A DNA stretch of 40,949 nucleotides from the NCBI RefSeq assembly GCF_002910915.1, contig NZ_NEUF01000091.1:1-40949 (forward strand). Direction: 5' to 3'. A program made the translations under genes and the position numbers. The stretch is from Streptomyces sp. SM10 (lineage in GTDB: Bacteria; Actinomycetota; Actinomycetes; Streptomycetales; Streptomycetaceae). Positions 1 through 8,766 of this stretch are shown here, in pieces (within the stretch, counting starts at the first letter, position 1; each line of letters begins with the position of its first letter). The notes under the pieces are model-generated. The model saw only the letters and a list, made by a program, of their open reading frames with translations. It did no database searches and had not been told where the DNA came from.

Positions 1-99
1 GCTGCCTCAGGCCACGGGCCGCAGACGGGCGGCTCCCGCGCCACGGGCGTCCAGATCCGCGGCACGGTCCGCGACGAACCGCAGGATCAGCACGAGTGA
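1..99 (+). CDS. C-terminal end of an unidentified protein (partial)
   Basis: An open frame enters from the left edge and stops at TGA 97-99. Only 32 residues are visible, ending in a charged tail (TVRDEPQDQHE). Codons in this frame end in G or C about 88% of the time, better than the other forward frames over the same bases, so it is probably coding. I do not recognise the family. The next gene starts 22 bases after the stop on the same strand, so the two may share a transcript. Confidence 0.35.
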   Translation, partial: AASGHGPQTGGSRATGVQIRGTVRDEPQDQHE

Positions 100-121
100 G
101 GCCATCCGCCGCCGCCCTCGG

Positions 122-313
122 GTGGCGAGTGCCGTGGCCGGGACGGTCGCCTTCCTCGCGGCGGTGTACCTGGGCACGATCCTCTTCGCACCGGACACCG
201 GGGCGGCCGACACACCGGATCCTGGGTCCACCCCGACGGCCGGGCTCGAGTCGCCCGCGCCGGCCGACCCGGCGGTGGCTCCCGCCGAGGACGGCGACGG
301 CGAGGACGACTGA
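122..313 (+). CDS. small single-pass membrane protein with acidic tail
   Basis: A 63-residue protein read from GTG 122. Residues 2-22 are hydrophobic (AVAGTVAFLAAVYLGTILFA) and look like one membrane segment. The rest is Pro/Ala/Asp/Glu-rich and ends in EDGDGEDD, so it should lie outside the membrane as a flexible acidic tail. No ATG, GTG or TTG lies upstream in frame, although basic residues would be read there, and no good ribosome binding site is visible, so the start is uncertain. It converges on the aldo/keto reductase with 9 bases between stops. Function unknown. Confidence 0.45.
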   Translation: MASAVAGTVAFLAAVYLGTILFAPDTGAADTPDPGSTPTAGLESPAPADPAVAPAEDGDGEDD

Positions 314-322
314 GCCCGCAGC

Positions 323-1306
323 TCACCAGCGCGGGTGGACCTCCGCGCGGATCCGGCGGTCGTACAGGTCACGCGCGGCGTCCAGGGTGCTCTGCGGAAG
401 GGGCGCGAGCGCGGCCGCCGCCGCGTTGGTCCGGGCCTGTTCCACGGACCGGGCGCCGGGGATGACGCTCGTGACACCGGGCTGCTGGATGATCCAGCGC
501 AGTGCGGTCTGTGCCGGGGTGGCGCCTTCGGGAGCCAGCCCGGCGAACTCCGCGGCGGCCGCCACGCCGGTGGCGTAGTCGATACCGGAGAACGTCTCTC
601 CCTGGTCGAACGCCTCACCGTTGCGGTTGTACGAGCGGTGGTCCTCGGGCGCGAAGACCGTGTCGGCGGTGTACCTGCCGGACAGCAGCCCGGAGGCGAG
701 CGGGACGCGTGCGACGATGCCGACCCCGGCCTCGACGGCCGCCGGGAGAACCTCGTCGAGGGGCTTCAGGCGGAACGGGTTGAGGATGATCTGGACGCTT
801 GCGACTCCGGGCCTGGCGATGGCCGTGAGCGCCTCGGCGCACGTCTCCACGCTGACCGCGTACGCGGCGATCCGCCGCTCGGCGACGAGCGTGTCGAGTG
901 CGTCGTACACCGCGTCCGAGGAGTACACGGCCGTGGGCGGGCAGTGCAGCTGGACGAGATCGAGGGTGTCGACGCCGAGGTTGGCGCGCGAGCGGTCGTT
1001 CCAGGTGCGGAAGTTGTCCAGGACGTAGTTCTCCGGAAGCTGTTCGGCGCGCCGCCCCATCTTGGTGGCGACGAAGACCCCGGCGTCCGGCCGGTCCTTC
1101 AGATAGCGGCCGATGAGCTGTTCGCTGCGGCCGTCGCCGTACACGTCGGCGGTGTCGAAGAAGGTGACCCCCGACTCGACGGCGGCGTCGAGAACCCCGA
1201 AGGCATCGGTTTCCCGCACCTCGCCCCAGTCCCCGCCCAGCTGCCAGGTGCCCTGTCCTACGACCGATACGTCACGGCCGGTCCTGCCGAGTGTGCGCTG
1301 CTCCAT
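323..1306 (-). CDS. aldo/keto reductase
   Basis: NAD(P)H-dependent oxidoreductase of the aldo/keto reductase superfamily, cytoplasmic (alpha/beta)8 barrel, substrate unknown. Read from the ATG giving MEQRTLGRTG; a second ATG three codons upstream (1315) is possible. The catalytic tetrad is visible: Asp and Tyr in FFDTADVYGDG, Lys in VATKMG, His in LDLVQLHCPP. The C-terminal cofactor segment is present as SVIPGARSVEQARTN. At about 327 residues it has the normal family length. It lies downstream of the GH16 gene's terminator on the same strand and is probably its own transcription unit. Nothing in the neighbourhood suggests a specific substrate. Confidence 0.9.
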   Translation of the reverse strand: MEQRTLGRTGRDVSVVGQGTWQLGGDWGEVRETDAFGVLDAAVESGVTFFDTADVYGDGRSEQLIGRYLKDRPDAGVFVATKMGRRAEQLPENYVLDNFRTWNDRSRANLGVDTLDLVQLHCPPTAVYSSDAVYDALDTLVAERRIAAYAVSVETCAEALTAIARPGVASVQIILNPFRLKPLDEVLPAAVEAGVGIVARVPLASGLLSGRYTADTVFAPEDHRSYNRNGEAFDQGETFSGIDYATGVAAAAEFAGLAPEGATPAQTALRWIIQQPGVTSVIPGARSVEQARTNAAAAALAPLPQSTLDAARDLYDRRIRAEVHPRW

Positions 1307-1329
1307 GCGGATCATGCTACGTCGGCGCG

Positions 1330-1361
1330 CGGGGGCCGGCGGCGGTCACCGCCGACCCCCG
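1330..1361 (-). terminator. stem-loop terminator after GH16 gene
   Basis: A 13-position inverted repeat with one mismatch (CGGGGG-C-CGGCGG against CCGCCG-A-CCCCCG) and a 6-base loop begins 10 bases past the GH16 stop. There is no T-tract, as is usual in Streptomyces. It separates the GH16 gene from the reductase gene. Confidence 0.6.
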
Positions 1362-1370
1362 CGCCCGGGC

Positions 1371-2291
1371 TCAGTCGCTCGTGGTCACGCGGACGTAGTC
1401 GACGACGAGTTGCTGCGGGAAGGCGGTGCTTCCGTCCGGGTCGCCGGGCCAGTAGCCGCCGACGGCAAGGTTGAGGATGAGGAAGAACGGCTTGTCGAAG
1501 ACCCAGGCGTTGCCGTTGAGGTCCGCGGGGGTCCTTTGCTGGTAGACGGTGCCGTCGACCGACCAGGTGATGGAGTCGGGGGCCCAGTCCACGGCGAAGG
1601 TGTGGAAGTCGTCGGCGAAGGCGGCCCCGCCGGGCAGGGTGTAGCCGGCGCCGATGCCGCCCGATCCCGAGTAGCCGGGTCCGTGCAGGGTTCCGTGGAC
1701 GGTGCCGGGTTCGAATCCGACGTTCTCCATGATGTCGATCTCACCGCTGTTGGGCCAGCCGACGTTGCCGATGTCGGCACCGAGCATCCAGAAGGCCGGC
1801 CAGATGCCCTGGCCGCGCGGGATCTTCATCCTGCTCTCGACGTGACCGTAGGTCGCGGTGAACTTGCCGGAGGTGTTGAGGCGGGACGAGGTGTACTCGC
1901 AGGTGCCGTACCAGCACTGGTAGTTGTCGGGGTTCTCCTTGCGCGCGGTGATGACGAGGTTGCCCTGGCCGTCGAGGGCGGCGTTGTCGTTGCCCGCGGT
2001 GTAGTACTGCCGTTCGTGGTTGTCGACGTTGTCGCCGGTCTCGGTCAGCCACTTGCCGCCGTCGACGGCGGAGCCCGCGGCCCCGTCGAAGTTGTCCTCG
2101 AAGGCCACGGCCGCGGCCGTCCGGGAGGTGGTGGAGGACGCAGCCGTGTGGGGGTCGGGTGCGGCCGAGGCTCCGGCGGGGAGTGCGGTCATGACCACGG
2201 AGCAGCAGAGCAGGGAGAGCGCGGCGTAGAGCGTCGTGCGTCGCCTCCTGGAGGAGCGGCGCACGGTCCGGTGGGGGGAGAGCACGGTCAT
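1371..2291 (-). CDS. secreted GH16 beta-glucanase (laminarinase-like)
   Basis: Extracellular endo-beta-1,3(1,4)-glucanase of glycoside hydrolase family 16. From ATG 2291 the protein has 306 residues. An Arg-rich n-region and a hydrophobic core are followed by a signal peptidase site at ASA-AP (about residue 43). The GH16 fold fills the remainder. The diagnostic motif GEIDIMEN lies at about residues 183-190, with Glu184 as nucleophile, Asp186 as helper and Glu189 as acid/base; the aromatic substrate-site segment GIWPAFWML precedes it. No carbohydrate-binding module follows. Longer starts up to 2381 exist but would bury the signal peptide. It probably attacks laminarin or fungal wall glucan, which fits the other glucanases in the window. 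Linkage preference cannot be read from the sequence. Confidence 0.88.
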   Translation of the reverse strand: MTVLSPHRTVRRSSRRRRTTLYAALSLLCCSVVMTALPAGASAAPDPHTAASSTTSRTAAAVAFEDNFDGAAGSAVDGGKWLTETGDNVDNHERQYYTAGNDNAALDGQGNLVITARKENPDNYQCWYGTCEYTSSRLNTSGKFTATYGHVESRMKIPRGQGIWPAFWMLGADIGNVGWPNSGEIDIMENVGFEPGTVHGTLHGPGYSGSGGIGAGYTLPGGAAFADDFHTFAVDWAPDSITWSVDGTVYQQRTPADLNGNAWVFDKPFFLILNLAVGGYWPGDPDGSTAFPQQLVVDYVRVTTSD

Positions 2292-2783
2292 CACTTCATT
2301 TCGGGGTGGGGGGATGAGAGTCATGCGCATGACAGATGCACGTCGAGAGGTGAACGCTTGGCGCACCTGCCCCACGCGCATCTTTCAACACTTGATTTAA
2401 GGCAGTGGTCCTAGGCCCGTCAAGGATTTGGTCCGGACCGGGCCGGATGGAAGCCCTGGCGGCGGGGAACGGACAACTCGGAGGCGCTCGCGCCGGCCGG
2501 AACCAGGAGGGCGAGGGCAAGGCCGAAGGCGCCGCCTGCCTGGGAGCGCCGGACGGGATCCGGGTCCGGGAGCCGGTGACCACCCGGTGGCACCGTTCGG
2601 ACGCGGCACTCGAGCGGCACACCGGCTGACCTGCCTCTTCTTCGCGCGGGCCGACCGCACGGCCGCCGTCGTGCGGCGCGCGGTCCACAGCGGCACAGTG
2701 GAGAGGTGGACGGTGCGGAGCCGGCTCGGCCCCGGCCGGGCGGGCGCGGACCGCCCGACCGCATCCCGGCGGAAGGATCAGGC
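2292..2783. other. intergenic region between divergent GH16 and LigD-PE genes
   Basis: About 490 bases with no convincing gene. It must carry the promoters of two divergent genes. A lower-GC patch at 2385-2402 (ending TTGATTTAAGG) is the likeliest promoter zone for the GH16 gene. I found no CebR-type palindrome. Several open frames cross the stretch on both strands but have Arg/Pro/Gly-rich, shadow-like compositions. Confidence 0.4.
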
Positions 2784-3335
2784 GTGGACAGCGAGAGCAC
2801 ACGGCGTTTCGTGGTGCAGATCCACGACGCCCGGCGTATGCACTTCGACTTCCGTCTCGAAGTCGACGGCGTCCTGAAGTCCTGGGCCGTGCCCCGCGGG
2901 CCCTCGGACAATCCGAGCGACAAGAGGCTGGCCGTGCCGACGGACGACCATCCCCTGGAGTACCGCGAGTTCGAGGGGGTCATCCCGCAGGACGAGCAGG
3001 GCAGCGGGACCGTGATCGTCTGGGACCAGGGCACCTACCGCCCGACCAGCCACGACCTCGAGGGATCCCCGGTGCCGTTCGCCGAGTCCCTGGAGCACGG
3101 GCACGCCACCTTCTGGCTCGACGGCGCCAAGCTGCACGGCGAGTTCGCGCTCACCCGGTTCCGCATCGACGACGGGGACGGAGCCCCGGGGCCGGAGGCC
3201 TGGCTGCTGATCAAGGCCAACGACCGGCAGGCCGTCCACGACAGGCCGGGCACCCCCGATCCGTACCACGCCCGCTCGGCCCGCACCGGCCGCACCCTCC
3301 ACCAGGTCGCGGTGGCGGAGGAGGGACCGGGCTGA
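2784..3335 (+). CDS. stand-alone LigD-type 3'-phosphoesterase domain protein
   Basis: The 183-residue protein matches the N-terminal phosphoesterase module of LigD, which trims 3'-phosphate and 3'-ribonucleotide ends during end joining. GTG 2784 was chosen because GGAAGGA (2771-2777) sits 6 bases before it; an in-frame ATG at 2706 has no such site. The metal-binding motif is clear in VVQIHDARRMHFDFRLEVDG (His14, His20, Asp22), followed by SWAVPRGPS and DDHPLEYREFEGVIP. The ligase and polymerase domains of full LigD are absent and not encoded next door. This matches the free-standing 'DNA polymerase ligase' proteins of actinomycetes. Its 3' end overlaps the convergent HEAT-repeat gene by 125 bases. 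Confidence 0.85.
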   Translation: MDSESTRRFVVQIHDARRMHFDFRLEVDGVLKSWAVPRGPSDNPSDKRLAVPTDDHPLEYREFEGVIPQDEQGSGTVIVWDQGTYRPTSHDLEGSPVPFAESLEHGHATFWLDGAKLHGEFALTRFRIDDGDGAPGPEAWLLIKANDRQAVHDRPGTPDPYHARSARTGRTLHQVAVAEEGPG

Positions 3336-6300
3336 GCCCCCATGCCGAGGGCGTTCGCCCGGACCCGGTGAGCCTGTCGAGGACGCCCGTGTAGCGGTCG
3401 CGCCTGTCCGGGCGGGCGTGGCCGACGGCGCGGCGCAGCGCGGGAACCGCTGCTCCGCCCATCCGCAGCAGCCCCTCGGCGGCCTCCGCGCGCACCGGCT
3501 GCTGCGGGTGGTCGAGCAGGGCGACCAGCGCGGGTACGGCGGGCTCCCAAGCCGCATGGCTGAGCGTCCTGATCGCCATGCGCCGGATGTCCGGCTGCGG
3601 GTCGTCCAGCAGGGCGGCCGTATGGAGCAGGTGGGAAGACCGGTCCAGCATGGTGCGCGAGACCCGGTGGGCGTGCAGTCGGACCTTCGGCCGGGGGTGG
3701 GTCAGCAGTTCGCCGATGACCTGCCGCAGGGCGGGGTCCCGGTCCGGCGCCCGGCCGACGTGCTCCTCCGCGAGGCGGACGAGAGCCCGCCGTATCTGCT
3801 CGAGGCCTCCCGTGCGGGCCAGCCGCAGCAGTTCCGCGCGCCCCGGCCGGTGGACGGCGACGGCGGGAGCCGTAGGGGCCGGGAGGGATGCCTTCCCCCC
3901 GTCCAGGAGCAGTGCTTCAGCGAGGTCGCCGCGCCCCTCGGCACGCAGCCGCTCCCGGATCCGCACCAGCTCCGGGGAGCCCAGCAGCCGCTGTCCCGCC
4001 AGCAGGTCCAGGAAGCCCCAGGCCCCCGCCTCCAGCCGGGCGCGCAGGTGGTCGGCGAGCACATCGGCGGGCGCCGAGCGCAGGGCGCGACCGGCTTCCG
4101 CACGGAGCTCCGCGGTGCCGTTCTCCCACCAGCCGAGCAGCAGGGGGATCAACGGCACGAGGTCCCAGCTCCCGAGCTCCCGGGCGAGCCGCACCACCCT
4201 GGCGGGCAGGATCCCGTCGGCGTCCAGATCCGTGGGATCGACGGTGACCAGCGTGCGGGCCGGACGGCCCCCCGACGGCAGGGGCACGCGTCCTCGCAGG
4301 TACGCGTCGAGGACGGCCCGTGCGGCCTCCGGTTCCGGCCAGTCCTGGAGCTTCCGGGCCGCGGCGGACCGGCGGGCAGGATCGGGCGAGTCCAGCATCT
4401 CCAGCAGTCGCGCGCGCCGCATGACGGACCGCGTCCGGTCGGGCTCGTGTACGACTTCCGAAGCCGGGCCGGTGGTCTCGGCCAGCGTCCACGGCGGTAC
4501 ACCGAGGGGCTGGAGATCCGTCATCCAGTCGAGCAGAAGGGCGCGCACCCCGTCGTCGCCGGCGTCGGGCCAGGCGGCCATGAGGGCGGCAAGGCGCTGC
4601 CTGGAGTCCGGTGCGCAGGGGTCGCCGCTCCGCCGGAACTCCTCCACGGCGCGCCGCGTGCGCAGGGCGGTGCGCAGCGCCGACCGCCATGCCGCCGCCT
4701 CGCCGTCGGGCGCGGGCGGGACCGGCGGGCCGAACATCTCACGCAGTACGGCGGATTCGGCGTCCCGGTCGTCGGCATCGAGGCGGGCCCCCGCGAGCGC
4801 CCGGTCCAGATCGCCTCGGACCGGCACGACTGCGCAGGCCCGGAGCAGCCGCAGCGCCGCGAGATGCGGCGGGGGCGACATGGCGCGCACGGCTTCGGCG
4901 ATCGCCATGCGTCCGGTCCCCGGCAACCGGGGGGCCACGGCTTCGAGCGCGCAGAGGAGTCCGGGCCGGTTCCGCGCCTCGCCCGCGAGCGCCTCCGTCA
5001 GCACCTGGGCGGAGGCCGCGAGGTGCTCCAGTTCGCCGGCCGACCACTGCGGGCCGCGCAGTCGCAGGACGATGCCGAGCACCCGGTCCCGGGTGGCGTC
5101 CGGCACGGAGCCGGCCAGGCACAGCCAGTCCGGGAACATGGGGCTCAGGTCCTCCAGGCGCCCGCTCCGCGGACCCTCGGGGCTCTCGGCGAGGCGCAGG
5201 GCGATCCGGGCACTCCAGCCGTGCCCGGCGAGCGCGGCGGCGAGGAGGTCCGCCTCGTCGGCCGGGGCAGGGTGGGCGGACGGGGTGACACCGTGCCCTG
5301 CCCTCAGGTCGGCGAGTTCGCCGACGCTGCCCGCGCCGAGCCTGATCCGGCCGTCCGCGACCAGCGCGAGCAGCTCCGGCACCAGCGGGGAGCCCTGGTC
5401 GGCCAGGGCGCGGACCGTACGGGTGGAGAGCACGCCGTAAAGGCCTCGCAGCAACAGCGTGCGCTCGCGGGGAACCTGGCAGTGTGCGGCCGCGGCGAGG
5501 AGCGTGGCGGTGCAGGCCTCACCGAGTACCGCCCGCAGCGCGTCGACGATCCCGGACCGCAGTCCCGGATTTTCGTGGCGGCCGAGGGCGCGGAGCAGTC
5601 CGGGCACGGCTGCCGGCGTCCCGGCACGCAGCAGAACCGCCGCGGCCGTCTTCCTGATGTTCATGGTGGGGTGGTCGAGGAGAGCGGTGATCGCCGGGCA
5701 GGCCCAGTGGGCCTCCGCACGGCCGAGGGCCAGCAGCGCCTGCCGTACGGTCAGGATGTCGTCGGAGCGGGTCAGGGCGATCAGCGTGGCCGAGAGCACC
5801 TGCGCGTCCTCGCCCGAAGCGCCCGTGGCCAGCAGCGCGATCACCTGCTTGCGTACGTGCGGATCACGGTGGCGCAGCAGACGGTGCACACGGGGACGAG
5901 TCTGTGCGGACGGCGCGCGCCGCAGGGCCTCGAGCAGGACGGACTGCTGACGGGGCGGCAGGCCCGGCCGGTCCAGCAGGTCCAGTACGAGCCCGGCCAC
6001 CAGCGCGTCGCCCGCCCGCCGGGCGTCCCCGGCACCGAGCAGGCAGGACGGACGGAGCCTGCGCCGCTCGTACAGCCGGCCCCCCAGCGCACGTACGGCG
6101 TCCACGATCTCCTCGGGGACGACGGGCTCCTCGGCACGGCCCGGTTCCGGGTGCGGCCTCGTCTCCACCACCTCCCACGACGCCGCCAGTTCGCTCACGA
6201 CCCGCAGCAGCAGGGTGGCGACGGCAGGCAGGACGGCCGCGCTGCCGTGGGACGCGAGCGCGCACAGTGCCGCGACCGGGTCGGCGTGCACGGGTGCGGC

Positions 6301-7848
6301 GGCAAGCAGGGCCAGTTCCCGCTCGTCCGGCGCTCCGAGGTCGGCGGTGACGGCCGGAGGCGGCGCGGTGGGATCGACTCGGGCCAGGATGCGGCGCCTG
6401 AGCCCGGGATCGGTGTTCAGCCGCCACAGGAGTTCGAGTGCCCGGTGGCGTACCGGGCGGAGGAAGGGGGCGATCCCGCTGCCGTCGGCCTCCCGGCCGA
6501 GCGCCTCGGCCAGCACGGTGACGGTCCGGTGGCCGCCGATGGCTTCGAGCGTGTCGAGAGCCGCCGCAGGGGCCCGGGGCAGCAGGGCGAGCACGGCCTC
6601 CTCGGCACCCTCGTGACGGAGTTCGCGCAGCGCGTCCAGGAATGGGCCGGGCAGGCGCGCGGAGGGGAGCAGGCGGGTGACGGCCTCCCCGACCGGCAGG
6701 TCTCCGGTGCCCTGGCCGGCGAGGGCGACGAGGAGGGCGAGCCTGCGCGGCGTGCCCAGGTCGTCGGCCGGGACGTCGGCGAGCAGGTCGAGCACCGTCC
6801 GGCGGGAGGTGTAGAGGATCGTGGCGACCGTGCGGAGGTCGACCGAGTGGTCCGCCAGTGCCAGGTCGACGAGGGCCGGTGCCTGCGCGGCCTCAGGGAA
6901 GTGACCGCGCCGGTGGAGTCCGTGCAGACACGTCACCAGAGGTCCGGCGAGCAGCAACGGGTCCTGGGAGGCGATGTCCAGGAGTGCGCCGATGTCGCCG
7001 CGCTCCGCGAGGTCGCCGAGGAGCTCCAGGGCCAGGCGCCGCAGCGCCGGGGGTACGGCGGGGTCGGCCGCGGTCCGTGACAGCAGCGTTCCGTGTCCGT
7101 GGCGGGCCGCGGCGGTCAGCGCGGGGCCCCCCGACGTGACGGCACGGACAGGGTCCAGGTACGGGGCGAAGCGGGACTCCGGCAGCGGGGCCGACGCCGC
7201 CCAGGGCTCGGCCAGTTCCTCCAGGGCGGCTGCCGTGACGCCGGTGGTGTCCGGGGCCTCACCGAGCAGCCCGGCGAGGTGGGCGCGGGCGAGGTCGGGA
7301 GCGAGCAGGGCGGCATGCAGGCCCTCCCGGACCAGCCGGACGGCCTCCGTACACAGGAAGGGGTCACGGGTTGCCAGGAGTTCGGCCACGAGTTGGTCCG
7401 GGCGGTGGGCGCTCCCGGCGTCGATGCTGCGTACTGCCTGGCGGAGGAGTTCGCCGGACGGCTCGTCCCGGAACGCCGCGGGGTGGGTGAGGAGTTCGGC
7501 GCGGAGCCAGGCGATCCGCACCTGCTGCGGCAGCCGGACCGTGCGCCACGCGGACAGCCGCCTGCGCGGGAGGTGGATGCCCAGCCGCTGATGGATCCCG
7601 GCCAGGAGGAGCGACTCGTCCGGCGCCTCCGGCACGGCCCGCGGCAGCAGGCCCGCCAGTTCGGCCGCCTCACCGGGCGACAGCGGGGGCTCCTTCGCCC
7701 GCTCGGCGAGCAGCGCCAGTCCCCGGTACCTCGTACGCGGGTCCGCGTGCCCGATGAGCGCCCCGAGTTCGCGGAGCGGTGGGACGACGTCCGCTGCCGT
7801 GCCGGTGGACCGCTGCTTCGGACGCGCGTCGGCGGGGGTGGTGGTCAC
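3211..7848 (-). CDS. giant HEAT-repeat protein (1545 residues)
   Basis: A very long, cytoplasmic-looking protein made of helical repeats from end to end. Recurrent units of the form LLxHPxxxVRxxAxxxL are clearest near residues 700-780 (LLRHRDPHVRKQVIALLATG, LLDHPTMNIRKTAAAVLLRAG) and again near 1440-1490 (LLDDPQPDIRRMAIRTLSHA, LLDHPQQPVRAEAAEGLLRMG). No signal peptide, membrane segment, P-loop or catalytic motif was seen, so a scaffold or protein-binding role is inferred. The start is GTG 7848, with a weak ribosome binding site. The last 40 or so residues become Pro/Gly/Arg/Cys-rich and are read antisense through the end of the LigD-PE gene. They may be a non-functional tail or reflect a lost stop codon. 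Function unknown. Confidence 0.75.
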   Translation of the reverse strand: MTTTPADARPKQRSTGTAADVVPPLRELGALIGHADPRTRYRGLALLAERAKEPPLSPGEAAELAGLLPRAVPEAPDESLLLAGIHQRLGIHLPRRRLSAWRTVRLPQQVRIAWLRAELLTHPAAFRDEPSGELLRQAVRSIDAGSAHRPDQLVAELLATRDPFLCTEAVRLVREGLHAALLAPDLARAHLAGLLGEAPDTTGVTAAALEELAEPWAASAPLPESRFAPYLDPVRAVTSGGPALTAAARHGHGTLLSRTAADPAVPPALRRLALELLGDLAERGDIGALLDIASQDPLLLAGPLVTCLHGLHRRGHFPEAAQAPALVDLALADHSVDLRTVATILYTSRRTVLDLLADVPADDLGTPRRLALLVALAGQGTGDLPVGEAVTRLLPSARLPGPFLDALRELRHEGAEEAVLALLPRAPAAALDTLEAIGGHRTVTVLAEALGREADGSGIAPFLRPVRHRALELLWRLNTDPGLRRRILARVDPTAPPPAVTADLGAPDERELALLAAAPVHADPVAALCALASHGSAAVLPAVATLLLRVVSELAASWEVVETRPHPEPGRAEEPVVPEEIVDAVRALGGRLYERRRLRPSCLLGAGDARRAGDALVAGLVLDLLDRPGLPPRQQSVLLEALRRAPSAQTRPRVHRLLRHRDPHVRKQVIALLATGASGEDAQVLSATLIALTRSDDILTVRQALLALGRAEAHWACPAITALLDHPTMNIRKTAAAVLLRAGTPAAVPGLLRALGRHENPGLRSGIVDALRAVLGEACTATLLAAAAHCQVPRERTLLLRGLYGVLSTRTVRALADQGSPLVPELLALVADGRIRLGAGSVGELADLRAGHGVTPSAHPAPADEADLLAAALAGHGWSARIALRLAESPEGPRSGRLEDLSPMFPDWLCLAGSVPDATRDRVLGIVLRLRGPQWSAGELEHLAASAQVLTEALAGEARNRPGLLCALEAVAPRLPGTGRMAIAEAVRAMSPPPHLAALRLLRACAVVPVRGDLDRALAGARLDADDRDAESAVLREMFGPPVPPAPDGEAAAWRSALRTALRTRRAVEEFRRSGDPCAPDSRQRLAALMAAWPDAGDDGVRALLLDWMTDLQPLGVPPWTLAETTGPASEVVHEPDRTRSVMRRARLLEMLDSPDPARRSAAARKLQDWPEPEAARAVLDAYLRGRVPLPSGGRPARTLVTVDPTDLDADGILPARVVRLARELGSWDLVPLIPLLLGWWENGTAELRAEAGRALRSAPADVLADHLRARLEAGAWGFLDLLAGQRLLGSPELVRIRERLRAEGRGDLAEALLLDGGKASLPAPTAPAVAVHRPGRAELLRLARTGGLEQIRRALVRLAEEHVGRAPDRDPALRQVIGELLTHPRPKVRLHAHRVSRTMLDRSSHLLHTAALLDDPQPDIRRMAIRTLSHAAWEPAVPALVALLDHPQQPVRAEAAEGLLRMGGAAVPALRRAVGHARPDRRDRYTGVLDRLTGSGRTPSAWGLSPVPPPPPRPGGGCGRCGPSGRGTDRGCPACRGRPAGRWP

Positions 7849-7959
7849 CGTCGGATGTTAGGGGCGTACGGCGCGGCTCGGCCAGCGAATACCGGGGCCT
7901 CGCAGGACCGGCGGGGCAGCCGGGCCTGGCGGGCGGTCCCTGCTCCGGGCGCGCGCCGG

Positions 7960-8649
7960 TCAGGGGCTCTTGGTGGAGGCGAGGTGCGCGAAGGCCACCA
8001 CGTTGTCCTCGTAGTCCTTCTTCTTCTTGTCGTAGACACCACCACAGGTGATCAGCCGGAGCTGGGCCGTGCCGTTGTCCGCGTACACCCGCTCGCTCGG
8101 GAAGTCCGCCTTGCTGAACGTCTCGACGGAGTCGATCTTGAAGGTGGCGACGGCGCCGTCCTCACGGGTGATGTCCACCGTGTTCCCGGCCTTCAACGTG
8201 CTCAGCAGCAGGAACACGGCGGGGCCCGTCCTGGTGTCGACGTGCCCGGCCACGACCGAGGTGCCGCGCTCCCCGGGGGTGGCGCCGTTCTTGAACCAGC
8301 CCACCAGATTCTCGTCGTCCGCGGGCGGGGCGTCGAGCTGTCCGGAGGAGCCGATCGAGAGCGGGGTGAAGGGGGCGTCGACCGCGATCGACTTGATGGA
8401 GATCCGCTCGGGGTAGGACGGTGGCAGCTCGCGCGGACCGGAGGACTCGGAGGCGGAGGGGGCCGGCGAGGCCGGTGCCGCGGGGAGCGAGACCACCGCG
8501 GGGGCCGGCGGGACTCCCGCCGACGCGTCGAAGGAGTTGTAGACGAGGAGGAAGCCCAGTCCCACCGCCACGACGGGCCACAGCAGGGAACGGCCGAGGG
8601 CAGGGGAGGCGGAATCTGGTTCGGACGGCTGCGGGGCGGCCATGCGCAT
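7960..8649 (-). CDS. class F sortase
   Basis: Membrane-anchored cysteine transpeptidase that joins surface proteins to the cell envelope. From ATG 8649 (GAAAGG four bases upstream) it has 229 residues: an N-terminal membrane segment at about 21-38, a Pro/Ala/Ser linker to about 75, then the sortase barrel. The catalytic His is His136 in VVAGHVDTRTG and the Cys is Cys202 in LRLITCGGVYD. The region after the Cys reads DKKKKDYEDN. An Arg is often found about 12 residues after the Cys in this superfamily, but Glu/Asp stands here; Arg198 just before the Cys is the other candidate. It lies directly downstream of the repeat protein, its likely substrate, on the same strand. A second ATG at 8643 is an alternative start. 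Confidence 0.88.
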   Translation of the reverse strand: MRMAAPQPSEPDSASPALGRSLLWPVVAVGLGFLLVYNSFDASAGVPPAPAVVSLPAAPASPAPSASESSGPRELPPSYPERISIKSIAVDAPFTPLSIGSSGQLDAPPADDENLVGWFKNGATPGERGTSVVAGHVDTRTGPAVFLLLSTLKAGNTVDITREDGAVATFKIDSVETFSKADFPSERVYADNGTAQLRLITCGGVYDKKKKDYEDNVVAFAHLASTKSP

Positions 8650-8766
8650 GCTGCCTTTCGCGTACGGGAGGGACGGGCGGCTGGTGCGGGGGAAAATCGG
8701 CGCGGCCACCGCCCTGGGAAGGGGCGGCGGCCACGACAGGATTCATTCAGCGGTGCGGGGCGCCTG

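Noticed and set aside
96..578. Forward frame from GTG 96 in a GTGA overlap with the first stop
   Set aside because: The overlap is attractive, but the peptide is Arg/Ser/Pro-rich and runs through the reductase gene antisense; the frame from 122 encodes a sensible membrane segment instead.
335..1474. Long forward frame opposite the aldo/keto reductase
   Set aside because: Mirror frame of a clear reductase gene with intact catalytic residues; its translation is Gly/Arg/Val-rich with no recognisable domain.
3418..7080. 1220-residue forward frame opposite the HEAT-repeat gene
   Set aside because: Arg/Gly/Gln-rich shadow of the GC-biased HEAT gene; no motifs, while the opposite strand gives regular helical repeats.
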